Assembly (NCBI RefSeq): GCF_006539865.1
Contig: NZ_BJNV01000049.1
Span: forward strand, 1 to 39,520
Length of the DNA stretch: 39,520 nucleotides
Direction: 5' to 3'
From: Zoogloea ramigera
GTDB taxonomy: Bacteria > Pseudomonadota > Gammaproteobacteria > Burkholderiales > Rhodocyclaceae
The translations under genes and the position numbers were made by a program. Numbering within the stretch: position 1 is the first letter of the stretch; each line of letters begins with the position of its first letter. The notes beneath the pieces were generated by a model. It was not told the DNA's origin and did no database searches. It worked only from the letters and a program-made list of their open reading frames with translations. Positions 1 to 6,921 of this stretch are shown piece after piece.

Positions 1-595
1 GGCGGGCGGCCTCGGCCACCAGCAGGCCCTGCTCGGCCAACTGGGCTTCGGCGGCGAGGCGCTCGGATTCGGCCAGGTTGGCGTCGAAGCGCGGGGCTTC
101 GCCGGCCAGCAGGCGCCGCGCCAGGTCGTCGGACAAAGCCCGGGCCAGGGTCAGCCGCCCTTCGGCAAGCCGCAGCCCGACCCGCGCCGACTGCCAGGCG
201 AGGAGCTCGCCGCTCAGGCTGCGGGCGAGCCCCAGGCGCAGCGCGGCACGCTCGGCTGCCAGGGCCCGCAGGGCGGTGTCGGCCTCCTGGCGGCGGGCCT
301 CGGCCTGGCCGGGCAACCACAGGGGCTGGGCGTATTCCAGCTCCCATTCGAGGCGGCCACGGTCGCTCTGCAGGCGGTCGTTGCGGTGGGAGATGCCAAC
401 CGTGCCGGGGCCGGGCAGGCTGCCGGCGGCGACTTCGGCGAGGGCCGCGAGTTCGGCGCGGCGGGCGTCGAGCAGGCGGGCGCGGGGCTCGCGCTGCCAG
501 GCGGCATCGACGAGCTCCGACAGGTTGGCGGGCGGGTGCTGCGCCTGGGCGGAGACGGCGCAGAGAAACAATAGCGGGGCGAGCAGGCGTCGCAT
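1..595 (-). CDS. TolC family outer membrane efflux protein, CzcC-like (3' end outside window)
   Basis: The reverse strand reads from an ATG at 595, behind a GAGAGGA ribosome site, and stays open to the window edge (198 codons seen). It begins with a signal peptide (MRRLLAPLLFLCAVSAQAQ) and continues with long alanine-, arginine- and leucine-rich helices (for example AERAALRLGLARSLSGELL and RLLAGEAPRFDANLAESE), as in the periplasmic coiled-coil part of TolC/CzcC outer-membrane factors. Family members form trimeric channels that export metals or drugs together with an RND pump and an adaptor. The gene follows a CzcI-like gene on the same strand, which suggests a czc-type heavy-metal efflux operon whose pump genes lie beyond position 1. 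The substrate cannot be read from this fragment. The long plus-strand frame covering this region is its antisense shadow. Confidence 0.8.
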   Translation of the reverse strand, partial: MRRLLAPLLFLCAVSAQAQHPPANLSELVDAAWQREPRARLLDARRAELAALAEVAAGSLPGPGTVGISHRNDRLQSDRGRLEWELEYAQPLWLPGQAEARRQEADTALRALAAERAALRLGLARSLSGELLAWQSARVGLRLAEGRLTLARALSDDLARRLLAGEAPRFDANLAESERLAAEAQLAEQGLLVAEAAR

Positions 596-605
596 GACAT
601 CCTCT

Positions 606-686
606 CAAGGAAACGCAGGGCCGCCCCAAGTTTCCTTGCCCCCATGGGGGGCAGGCTGGGCGGAGCACGGCCCTGGGGGCGCTCAA
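606..686 (+). repeat. Intergenic palindromic repeat, copy A
   Basis: Full copy of a repeat family also found at 1513-1591 (inverted), 26336-26416 and 29961-30042, with a half copy at 17806-17834. The left part is an inverted repeat, CAAGGAAAC ... GTTTCCTTG, enclosing GCAGGGCCGCC. A right part follows with GGCTGGGCGGAGC and CGGCCCTGGGGG, so CAGGGCCG and CGGCCCTG also pair across the element. It lies between the CzcI-like gene and the CzcC-like gene, just upstream of the latter's ribosome site. It looks like a REP/BIME-type element; no function is visible. Confidence 0.75.
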
Positions 687-782
687 AGGCAGACAAGGGG
701 AGGCATGCGGACGGCAGGGCCCGCGGCGCTGGGCCGCGGCCCGCGTTACGGGGCTACCGGAAAGGGGGAGCTGCCGTCCGCG

Positions 783-1169
783 TCAGGCGGCGGCAGTGTT
801 TGGTGGGCGGTCCGGCAGGGCCGGGACACGGCTCGAGACCGGCGCGGTGGGGCCGGTGAGCTTCACGGAGGAGAAGTCGGGCGTGACCAGCGGCGCCGGC
901 AACGCGGGCAGGGAGTAGGCGGCCTGGTGACAACCGCCGCAGTCGTCGCAGGGCTGGGCGCCGGGGTCGGCAGGGGCGGCGTCCGGCATGGCGGCGGGGC
1001 CAGCGGCGTCGACGCTCATCGGGCAGTGCTCGTGCCCGCCTGCGGGGGCGGCCTGGATCGCCGGTGCTGCGGCGGCGAGGTCGTGCCGGCACACATGCAC
1101 GAACGCGCCCGCCAGCGCCTGGGCGGGCAGCACGAAAACGAGCAGCAGCAGGACGATACGACGCAACAT
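783..1169 (-). CDS. CzcI-like small exported metal-responsive protein
   Basis: 128 residues from the ATG at 1169. A longer frame runs upstream to 1280, but the 1169 start places a clean signal peptide at the N-terminus (MLRRIVLLLLVFVLPAQALA). The mature part is rich in possible metal ligands: HVCRHD, GGHEHCPM and CDDCGGCHQ. Size, signal peptide and His/Cys clusters resemble CzcI-type small periplasmic proteins that sit upstream of czcC in cobalt-zinc-cadmium efflux operons, and a CzcC-like gene is indeed next on this strand. The tail (after about residue 85) is proline-rich and probably disordered. Assignment rests on composition and position, not on a diagnostic motif. Confidence 0.6.
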   Translation of the reverse strand: MLRRIVLLLLVFVLPAQALAGAFVHVCRHDLAAAAPAIQAAPAGGHEHCPMSVDAAGPAAMPDAAPADPGAQPCDDCGGCHQAAYSLPALPAPLVTPDFSSVKLTGPTAPVSSRVPALPDRPPNTAAA

Positions 1170-1297
1170 GCGGGTGGTCGAGGGCGCGGAGTGATTGGAG
1201 GGTGCCAGCGAAAAACCAGGCGGAGCTTGCCACAAGCCCTTGGCAGAGTCGACAAAGTGGTCCAAAGTTCCCATCGACACGCAAACCCTGAACCCTG

Positions 1298-1513
1298 ATG
1301 AACCCGCAAGCCAACAACCCGCTCCACGGCATCACCCTCGAACGCATGCTCACCGAGCTGGTGGCACGTTTTGGCTGGGACAGCCTGGCCGCGGTAATCG
1401 ATATCCGCTGCTTCCAGAACGAGCCCAGCATCAAATCGAGCCTCAAGTTTTTGCGCCGCACGCCGTGGGCACGGGAGCAGGTCGAAGCCTTGTATCGGCG
1501 TGAGATGACCTGA
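1298..1513 (+). CDS. VF530 family (DUF2132) DNA-binding protein
   Basis: 71 residues starting [20 protein letters not shown], with a centre containing [20 protein letters not shown] and then [12 protein letters not shown]. The [10 protein letters not shown] start, the [10 protein letters not shown] segment and TPWAREQVE are characteristic of the VF530 family, a small helical double-stranded-DNA-binding protein of proteobacteria. The length matches the family. The ATG at 1298 directly starts the conserved N-terminus. Its role in the cell is not established. It stands alone, and repeat copy B begins at its stop codon. Confidence 0.9.
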   Translation: MNPQANNPLHGITLERMLTELVARFGWDSLAAVIDIRCFQNEPSIKSSLKFLRRTPWAREQVEALYRREMT

Positions 1514-1591
1514 GTACCGCCAGGGCCGGGCTCCACCCAGCCCGCACCCGTGGTGGGGGCCAAGGAAATGAGGCGGCCCTGCGTTTCCTTG
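1513..1591 (-). repeat. Intergenic palindromic repeat, copy B (inverted)
   Basis: Reverse-complement copy of the repeat at 606-686. On the minus strand it reads CAAGGAAACGCAGGGCCGCC, then ATTTCCTTGG, then GCGGGCTGGGTGGAGCCCGG and CCCTGG. It starts at the VF530 stop codon, so it may act as a 3' structure of that transcript. Confidence 0.7.
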
Positions 1592-1595
1592 ACAG

Positions 1596-1659
1596 GCGCC
1601 CGCCCGGGGCGCCGTAGCAACCGGGCAGCGCCCGCCCGGGGCGCCAAAGCAACCGGGCC
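1596..1659. repeat. Two tandem 32-bp GC-rich units
   Basis: Two adjacent 32-base units (1596-1627 and 1628-1659), each starting GCGCCCGCCCGGGGCGCC and ending AGCAACCGGGC. They differ at GTAG versus AAAG and at the last base. Each contains a self-complementary GGCGCCCG/CGGGGCGCC core. They directly follow repeat copy B and precede the CHASE-GGDEF gene. No gene is present between 1514 and 1806. Confidence 0.65.
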
Positions 1660-1806
1660 GCCCCGGCCCTGACCGCCGGGGCAGGTTGAGGGAGATGCCC
1701 GCGTGAGAACCTTCATCTTGCTGCAGTTACCTGCCCCAGGCCGCACGCCGCCCGTGATGGCGGTGGCGGGTTCATCGGCTTCGGCCCGACGGGGCGAGGC
1801 TTAGTC

Positions 1807-3417
1807 GTGACCGACCCCGAGACATCGCAGCCAACCTGGCCCGTGCCGCCGCCGGGCCCGTCCCGGCTCCGCAACCTGCGGCTGCCCTTGCTCGTCGGGC
1901 TGCTGTCGCTGGCTCTGACGGGCTGGCTGTGGCATCACGAGAATCAGGCCGCGGAGGCCCGGATGCAGACCGACTTCGACTTCAGCGTGCGCCAGTCGGT
2001 GAGCCGCATCGAGGAGCGCATCGCCAGCTACGAGCAGATGCTGCGGGCGGCGCGCGGGCTTTTCGAGGCCTCGGACGCGGTCAGTCGCGACGACTTCCAG
2101 AGTTTCGTGAGCGCGCTGATGGGCGGCTCGGCGCCCTCCGGGCTGCAGCTAATGGCCTTCACGCCGCTGCTGCCCGCCGGGCAGATCCCCGGCCACGTGG
2201 CCACCCGGCGCGCCCTCGGTGACGCGGACTACGCGATCCGGCCGGGCGACGGCAGCGGCCCGGTGGCGCCGGTCACCTACATCGCGCCGCCGACCCCCGG
2301 CAACCGGGCGGCCCTGGGGCACAACCTGTACGCCGACCCGCTGCGCCGCAAGGCCATGCTCCAGGCACGCGATTCGGGGGGCATCGCGATCACCTCACGG
2401 ATCGCCCTGCGGCTCGACGCACCGCACAACAAGCCGGCCTTCGCGATGTACCTGGCGCTCTACACCCGCGGGCAGCCCGACGACACCCCGGCCAGCCGCC
2501 AGGCCGCCGTTTACGGGTGGGTGCACATCGCCTTTCGGCTCGCCGACCTGATCGCCAGCATGCCCGGCGAGGGCTCACCGGGCATCGCGCTGCGCATCTA
2601 CGACGGCCCCGAGGCGCTGGCCGAGCGGCTGATGTTCGACTCCGAACCCGAGGCCGACAGCCCCCTGCCCCGCTTCACGGCCATCAAGCACATCGAATTC
2701 CCCCAGCACCGCTGGGCCTTGCAGGTGCGCTCGACGCCCGCCTTCGAGCTGGGGCAGAGCAACAAACCGGCGCGCATCATCGCCGGGGCGGGGGTCTGCG
2801 TAAGCCTGCTGCTGGCCTTGTTCACGTGGCAGCTGGTCACCGGCCGCGCCCGCGCCTTCGCCCGGGCCCAGGCGATGACCCGCGAGCTGCGCGAGCGGGA
2901 GGAGTACATGCGCCACATGGCCCAGCACGACCCCCTCACCCAGCTGCCCAACCGGGCCCTGTTCTCCGACCGGCTGCAGGCGGCCCTGGCCCGGGCGCGC
3001 CGGGAGCGCAGCCGGGCGGCGCTGATGTTCGTCGATCTGGACCACTTCAAGCCGGTGAACGACGCCTGCGGCCACGCGGTGGGTGACAGCCTGCTGATCG
3101 CCGCAACGGAGCGCATGCGCGAGTGCCTGCGGGAATCCGACACCCTGGCACGCGTCGGTGGCGACGAGTTCGTGGTGCTGCTGCCCCACATCGACAGCCG
3201 CGACGACGCCCGCCAGGTGGCCGAGCGCATTCGCACCTCCATCGCCCTGCCCTTCCAGATCGGGCCCCACCAGATCGACATCTCGGCGTCGATCGGCATC
3301 TGCATCTTTCCGGAGCACGCGGGCGACGAGGTGAGCCTGATGAAATGCGCCGACACGGCCATGTACCAGGCGAAGGACGCGGGGCGCGACCGCCTGTTCT
3401 TTGCCGACGAGGCCTGA
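1807..3417 (+). CDS. CHASE-domain diguanylate cyclase (GGDEF)
   Basis: 536 residues from a GTG at 1807. A transmembrane segment lies around residues 24-42 (LPLLVGLLSLALTGWLWHH). A periplasmic CHASE sensor follows, typified by SRIEERIASYEQMLRAARGL near residue 65. A second membrane segment is near 320-342 (AGAGVCVSLLLALFTWQLV). A cytoplasmic GGDEF domain starts at HDPLTQLPNRALF. The active-site motif GGDEF is intact at 451-455 and an I-site RESD sits five residues upstream, so product inhibition by c-di-GMP is expected. The protein should make c-di-GMP in response to an unknown periplasmic ligand. The upstream ribosome site is weak; the GTG start is chosen because it precedes the membrane helix with a short cytoplasmic tail. 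It is monocistronic. Confidence 0.92.
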   Translation: MTDPETSQPTWPVPPPGPSRLRNLRLPLLVGLLSLALTGWLWHHENQAAEARMQTDFDFSVRQSVSRIEERIASYEQMLRAARGLFEASDAVSRDDFQSFVSALMGGSAPSGLQLMAFTPLLPAGQIPGHVATRRALGDADYAIRPGDGSGPVAPVTYIAPPTPGNRAALGHNLYADPLRRKAMLQARDSGGIAITSRIALRLDAPHNKPAFAMYLALYTRGQPDDTPASRQAAVYGWVHIAFRLADLIASMPGEGSPGIALRIYDGPEALAERLMFDSEPEADSPLPRFTAIKHIEFPQHRWALQVRSTPAFELGQSNKPARIIAGAGVCVSLLLALFTWQLVTGRARAFARAQAMTRELREREEYMRHMAQHDPLTQLPNRALFSDRLQAALARARRERSRAALMFVDLDHFKPVNDACGHAVGDSLLIAATERMRECLRESDTLARVGGDEFVVLLPHIDSRDDARQVAERIRTSIALPFQIGPHQIDISASIGICIFPEHAGDEVSLMKCADTAMYQAKDAGRDRLFFADEA

Positions 3418-3446
3418 CCGGGCGGCCCGGCCTAGCCGCAGGGGGG

Positions 3447-3998
3447 TCAGACCGGGTCGGAGAACTCGCCCGGCGTGGTGACCAGCACGCGGACCCGCTT
3501 GCGCTGCCCGTCCGGCATGCGGATGTCGGCCATCACCTGGAGGCGGTTGAGGCTCAGGTCACGCCAGGTGGGCACCATCGCCATGCCGATATATTCGTTG
3601 AAGGCCTCGATCTCCCGCGACGCCACGATGGCCGGCTGCTCGCCGGTCTTGACGCGGATCCACTGCACGACAACCCGGGTCGCCAGCTCGTCGTTGCTGC
3701 CCTTCACGACGATCATCCGATAGACGCCGCTCTCCCGCTTTTCAGACCAGCGCCCGACCAGGGTGACCGAATGGACGTTGGCGGGCAGCCCCTCCAGCTT
3801 CAGCTCCGGCAGGGCGGGCCTGGCGGCCGGTGCCTCGGCGGCCGTCACCGGAGGTGCCTCGGCCGGGGTGGGGTCGGCCACCACCACGCCGGCAGGCACG
3901 GCCAGGGCGACGGCCAGTGCTGCGGCCCGGAACAATTGCCCCTGACGGGCACGGAATGCCGGCGCGGCCGGCGACATGGGGTTCTGGCTCTTCATCAT
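3447..3998 (-). CDS. Exported protein of unknown function
   Basis: 183 residues. The start is taken at the ATG-ATG pair (3998 or 3995) behind GAAGGA; the frame is open to 4037 but with no ribosome site there. An N-terminal basic stretch and hydrophobic segment (FRAAALAVALAVPAGVVVA) give a signal peptide or membrane anchor, followed by an Ala/Pro-rich linker (ADPTPAEAPPVTAAEAPAAR). The folded part (from about residue 75) has alternating beta-like stretches such as SVTLVGRWSEKRESGVYRM and ATRVVVQWIRVKTGE. I do not recognise a family. It converges on the CHASE-GGDEF gene, with 29 bases between stops. Confidence 0.75.
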   Translation of the reverse strand: MMKSQNPMSPAAPAFRARQGQLFRAAALAVALAVPAGVVVADPTPAEAPPVTAAEAPAARPALPELKLEGLPANVHSVTLVGRWSEKRESGVYRMIVVKGSNDELATRVVVQWIRVKTGEQPAIVASREIEAFNEYIGMAMVPTWRDLSLNRLQVMADIRMPDGQRKRVRVLVTTPGEFSDPV

Positions 3999-4133
3999 TC
4001 CTTCACTCGAAACGCCCCCGCGGCCTCGCTCGCGCAATCGCGGCCATGGCCGGGCAGGCTCAGTCAGGCGCCCATTATGACCGCAGTCTGCCGGCTCGAC
4101 GCCGGATGATTGCGCGGCCTGGCGTCAATTTGC

Positions 4134-5519
4134 TCACGTTTGCACCACCGGCGCCAAGGCCTGCGCCCGGGCCCGCAGCGCCGCCTCAATGGCGTCGGCC
4201 CAGGGCAGCCCCTCGCCGCGGGCGGCGCGGGCCTCGCGGATCAGGCCCAGGTTGCGGGCGGTGGAGGCGGGCTCCCATGGTTCGCGCACGGAGGCCAGGG
4301 CGTCGGCAGCGGCGAGCCTGGCGGCCGCCTCGTCCCGGGCCAGCACGGCCAGCTCGACGAGGCTGGCGTGATCCCAGTAGTCGGGCGCGCCCCGGGCGAT
4401 GCGGCGCTTCACCGCGTAGGCAACCAGCGGCACGAGCTCGACGCGGCGCGGGTCCGGCGGGCTGGCGAGCTCCATCAGGGTGACGGCGTTGATGCCCGGG
4501 AAGGCGTCCCGCCAGTCGGCCTCGAAGCCCTGCAGGTAGGCGGCGATGGCCTTGCCCAGCCAGCCGCGGGCTTCGAGCGGGCGGCCGGCCTGCCGGGCGG
4601 CACCCCAGCGATCCTTATAAACCCGGCCGAGGAGGCCGTTGGTCTCGCTGCTCGGGCCGCGGGTGGCGATGACCTCCTCGAGCACCCGCCCGGCCTCGTC
4701 GGCGCGCCCCAGGCGGTTGAGGGCGAGGCCGTATTGCTCCTGCACCAGCGTGCTGCGGGCCAGCGGCGCGCCCATCTGGCCAACGACGTCGACCATGCCC
4801 TGCCAGTCGCCCACCGCGCGCAGGGACAGCAGCAGGTCGATCACCACGCCGGGCTCGGCGACGGACACCTCGCCCAGCCCGGCTGCCACCGCCCGCACCG
4901 CCTCCCGGCCCCCCTGCCGGGCCGCCGCCAGCGCCTGGCGGGCGTCCGGCGCATAGCGGGCCTGCTCGCGGAAAAGGTCGGTCTTGAGGCGGGCGATGTC
5001 CGGCGCGACAGGGCCCTCGATAAGCTGGAACAGCGGGCGGAACCGGAGCCGGCGCAGCGCGCCGAGCGCGCGGGTGAGCGCCTCGGCGCCAGCGGCGGCA
5101 TCGGCGGGGCGGCCGTCCGCCGCCAGGGCGTAGCGGATCATCTCCGGCGGCGCGGGAGCGTAGGGGATGGCACCCGGCGACGCCGGGGCCAGGGGCAGCG
5201 GGCTGGCCTCGCCGACCAGCGTCACCGTCGTCGCCGGGCGCAGGCCATCGCGCAGGCCGAGCTGGTAGAAGGCAGCGGCGCTGCCGCAGGTCAGGTCGGC
5301 CACCGCGTAATCGCACAGGAGCAGCCGCTCGTGCAGGGGCGCGTGGATGCCGCCGCCGGCCTCCGCGTCGGCGCGCAGCGGCGTCATGCACGCGGCCACG
5401 ATGCCCGGCTCGATCAGGCTGGTGTAGAGGGCATCGAAATCCACCGCCTGGCCGGAAGGCAGGCGTTTGCTGCCGGAGGGCATCAGGACAGCACAGAGGG
5501 GCTTGGCCAGCAGCGTCAT
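4134..5519 (-). CDS. TRAFs-binding-domain (DUF4071-type) TPR protein
   Basis: 461 residues. The N-terminus (KPLCAVLMPSGSKRLPSG, then VDFDALYTSLIEPGI, then HERLLLCDYAVADLTCGSAA and FYQLGLRDGLRP) matches the bacterial version of the domain named after the TRAF-binding region of MAP3Ks. It resembles a nucleoside deoxyribosyltransferase-like Rossmann fold and includes the usual YAVADLT motif. The C-terminal two thirds are Ala/Leu-rich helical repeats of TPR type (RSTLVQEQYGLALNRLGR; ETNGLLGRVYKDRWG). In bacteria such proteins are found near signalling or conflict genes, but the biochemical role is unknown. It stands alone here, upstream of an M15 peptidase gene on the same strand (208 bases downstream of its start, on the other side). 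The ATG at 5519 is the first codon of the conserved region. Confidence 0.75.
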   Translation of the reverse strand: MTLLAKPLCAVLMPSGSKRLPSGQAVDFDALYTSLIEPGIVAACMTPLRADAEAGGGIHAPLHERLLLCDYAVADLTCGSAAAFYQLGLRDGLRPATTVTLVGEASPLPLAPASPGAIPYAPAPPEMIRYALAADGRPADAAAGAEALTRALGALRRLRFRPLFQLIEGPVAPDIARLKTDLFREQARYAPDARQALAAARQGGREAVRAVAAGLGEVSVAEPGVVIDLLLSLRAVGDWQGMVDVVGQMGAPLARSTLVQEQYGLALNRLGRADEAGRVLEEVIATRGPSSETNGLLGRVYKDRWGAARQAGRPLEARGWLGKAIAAYLQGFEADWRDAFPGINAVTLMELASPPDPRRVELVPLVAYAVKRRIARGAPDYWDHASLVELAVLARDEAAARLAAADALASVREPWEPASTARNLGLIREARAARGEGLPWADAIEAALRARAQALAPVVQT

Positions 5520-5727
5520 GGGTAGATGGATGGCACGACATTCACGCCGTTCTCTCCGGCCACCGCGCGCCTTGCGGCCCCTGGGCCCTGGCGGTGGGCA
5601 GGGGTGCGAGCATTGCCGGGCGGGCGGGGCGGAACCCTGCGGGTGCTCAGGCGGGGCACATCACGACGGCGCGCCGCCTCGGTGTGCCATGGCTCGAGAC
5701 GGCCAGCGCCGGGCGGGGCTCACGGGC

Positions 5728-6267
5728 TCACCTCTTGAAGCGCCGCTGCATCTCGGCGCTGATTTCCTTCAGCGTCATGCGACCCAGCGGGCTCGGCTCG
5801 GGGCGCAGCTGGACGTGGGGCCAGTCGGGAAACTTCCGCCACAGCCCGCCCGGGTCGAGACCCAGCTTCTTGGCCTCTTCGGCCATCACCCGGTAGCCGT
5901 TCAGGCCATTGACGAGGCGCTTGGTGGACCACTCGGCATCGCCCTTGACCACCCAGAAGCAGTCTGCCGCCTCGCCCCACTGGTGCCACGACAGGCCCGG
6001 CACCGCGTTGGTCACCGGGTCGCCGTTCTGCGGCCCGACGCGCACGATGCAGTCGGCCAGGTAATCGGCCCCCGCGGCGTGCAGCTGGGCGACCTTGGCG
6101 TCGATCTGCTCCCGCGAGCGGGACTGGCGCCACAGCTTGGCCTGCTCCAGGGGCGTGCGCAGGCCCATGTAGGGCCGCATCTCGACACCGCGGGCGCGGC
6201 AGTTGGCGAGGAGCGTCTCGAGCCTGGGCCGGAAGGTGGGGACGAGCAGCGTGAGGTCGGCAGCCAT
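5728..6267 (-). CDS. M15-family peptidoglycan peptidase (endolysin / D-Ala-D-Ala carboxypeptidase-like)
   Basis: 179 residues from the ATG at 6267, preceded by AAGGAGAGACACC, a strong ribosome site; an open extension to 6462 runs into the repeat array and is rejected. The region has M15C-type features: RGVEMRPYMGLRTPLEQAKL, then PGLSWHQWGEAADCFWV with the metal-binding His and Asp of the SxHxxGxAxD signature, and WPHVQLRP with the last metal His. The family are zinc enzymes cleaving peptide cross-links in peptidoglycan, including phage endolysins. There is no signal peptide, so it may be a stray phage-type lysin gene; no other phage gene is nearby. Confidence 0.85.
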   Translation of the reverse strand: MAADLTLLVPTFRPRLETLLANCRARGVEMRPYMGLRTPLEQAKLWRQSRSREQIDAKVAQLHAAGADYLADCIVRVGPQNGDPVTNAVPGLSWHQWGEAADCFWVVKGDAEWSTKRLVNGLNGYRVMAEEAKKLGLDPGGLWRKFPDWPHVQLRPEPSPLGRMTLKEISAEMQRRFKR

Positions 6268-6419
6268 GGTGTCTCTCCTTGGAGCATGTCCGGACGGGTG
6301 GGTCGGTCGTCCTTCAGGATAGACCGCGGGCCGGCGCTCTGCCTGCGCGGCGGCGCCTGACCGACCAGCGCCCCGCCGGCACCCCCGGCGCGAGGCCCAG
6401 GGCACGCTGACGAGACCCT
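6268..6419. other. Intergenic sequence upstream of the M15 peptidase gene
   Basis: Holds the ribosome site of the peptidase gene (about 6272-6280). I see no convincing promoter or other feature in the rest before the repeat array begins at about 6420. Confidence 0.4.
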
Positions 6420-6734
6420 TTGCAAGCGTGCAAAGGCTCTCATCATAGTAAGAACCCTTCATCGCACGCCTGTTATCAAGGGTTCACACTATGAAACCAT
6501 GAGTTGCAGGCCTGCGAAGGCTTTCATCATAGTAAAAACCCTTCATCGCACGTCTGCGATAAAGGGTTTTTACTATGGAATGATCGATCGCAGACCTGTT
6601 ATCGATAGTCGCAGGCTTGTTATCGAAGGTCGCAGGGCTGTTGTCGAAGGTCGCAAGCTTGTTATCGATGATCACACGCCTGTTATCGATGGTCGCAGGC
6701 TCGACGAGAAGCATCGCAGGCCTGCGATGGAACA
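6420..6734. repeat. 21-bp-period tandem array 1 (15 units)
   Basis: Fifteen consecutive 21-base units. The clearest are units 9-13 (6588-6692), of the form TCGCAGRCYTGTTATCGA plus three bases. Units 1-4 (6420-6503) and 5-8 (6504-6587) form an 84-bp higher-order repeat, both containing CATCATAGTAA(A/G)AACCCTTCA followed by TCGCACG(C/T)CTG. The array is AT-richer than its surroundings. Because the period is a multiple of three it leaves long open frames on both strands (heptads such as PATIDNR on the minus strand, RRPVIDS on the plus strand). No ribosome site or family supports these as proteins. It is related to the array at 31312-31626. Confidence 0.85.
6528..6577. repeat. Near-perfect 50-base inverted repeat inside array 1
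   Basis: The left arm CATAGTAAAAACCCTT (6528-6543) is the exact reverse complement of AAGGGTTTTTACTATG (6562-6577). Between them ATCGCA (6545-6550) pairs with TGCGAT (6555-6560) around the loop CGTC. Only a C/A opposition at 6544/6561 breaks a 23-step hairpin. The equivalent block one 84-bp repeat earlier (6444-6493) keeps the outer CATAGT/ACTATG and AACCCTT/AAGGGTT arms with mismatches. Confidence 0.85.
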
Positions 6735-6848
6735 TGTGAGGCCGCGCGAGGCCTTCGACACCACCGCTGGTGCCGGGATGCACCCGGCAGGGGGAGCCTC
6801 CCCACTCCGCCAGGCCGTGCCCGGAAGCGGGCATCACCCGCCCCACCC
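6735..6848. other. Intergenic sequence after array 1
   Basis: No gene, repeat or promoter is recognised between the last 21-base unit and the icmF terminator. Confidence 0.4.
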
Positions 6849-6880
6849 CAAAATGCAAAGCGGCGCCTTGCGGCGCCGCC
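6849..6880 (-). terminator. Rho-independent terminator of icmF
   Basis: Stem GCGGCGCC (6860-6867) and GGCGCCGC (6872-6879) with a four-base loop. On the minus strand it is followed by TTTGCATTTT. It lies 40-70 bases after the icmF stop codon. Confidence 0.75.
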
Positions 6881-6921
6881 CGTGTTGCCCGGCCATCCCC
6901 CTCGCGGGGGCCCGGGGCGTG

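Noticed and set aside
78-1298. 406-codon plus-strand frame
   Set aside because: Runs antisense over both the CzcC-like and CzcI-like genes and across repeat copy A; composition is low-complexity Arg/Ala/Gly.
4110-5525. 471-codon plus-strand frame
   Set aside because: Antisense to the TRAFs-binding-domain gene; no recognisable motif or ribosome site.
5526-5738. 70-codon plus-strand frame between the TRAFs-binding and M15 genes
   Set aside because: No ribosome site, composition typical of non-coding GC-rich sequence, and no family resemblance.
5728-6462. 244-codon start for the M15 peptidase
   Set aside because: The added N-terminus is translated repeat array; the ATG at 6267 has a strong ribosome site and begins the conserved domain.
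6420-6734. CRISPR array
   Set aside because: Units are contiguous 21-mers with no unique spacers of constant length, and no cas gene is present. The same holds for 31312-31626.
6484-6858. 124-residue minus-strand heptad-repeat protein
   Set aside because: It starts in the icmF terminator, lacks a ribosome site, and its repeats follow from the 21-base DNA period.
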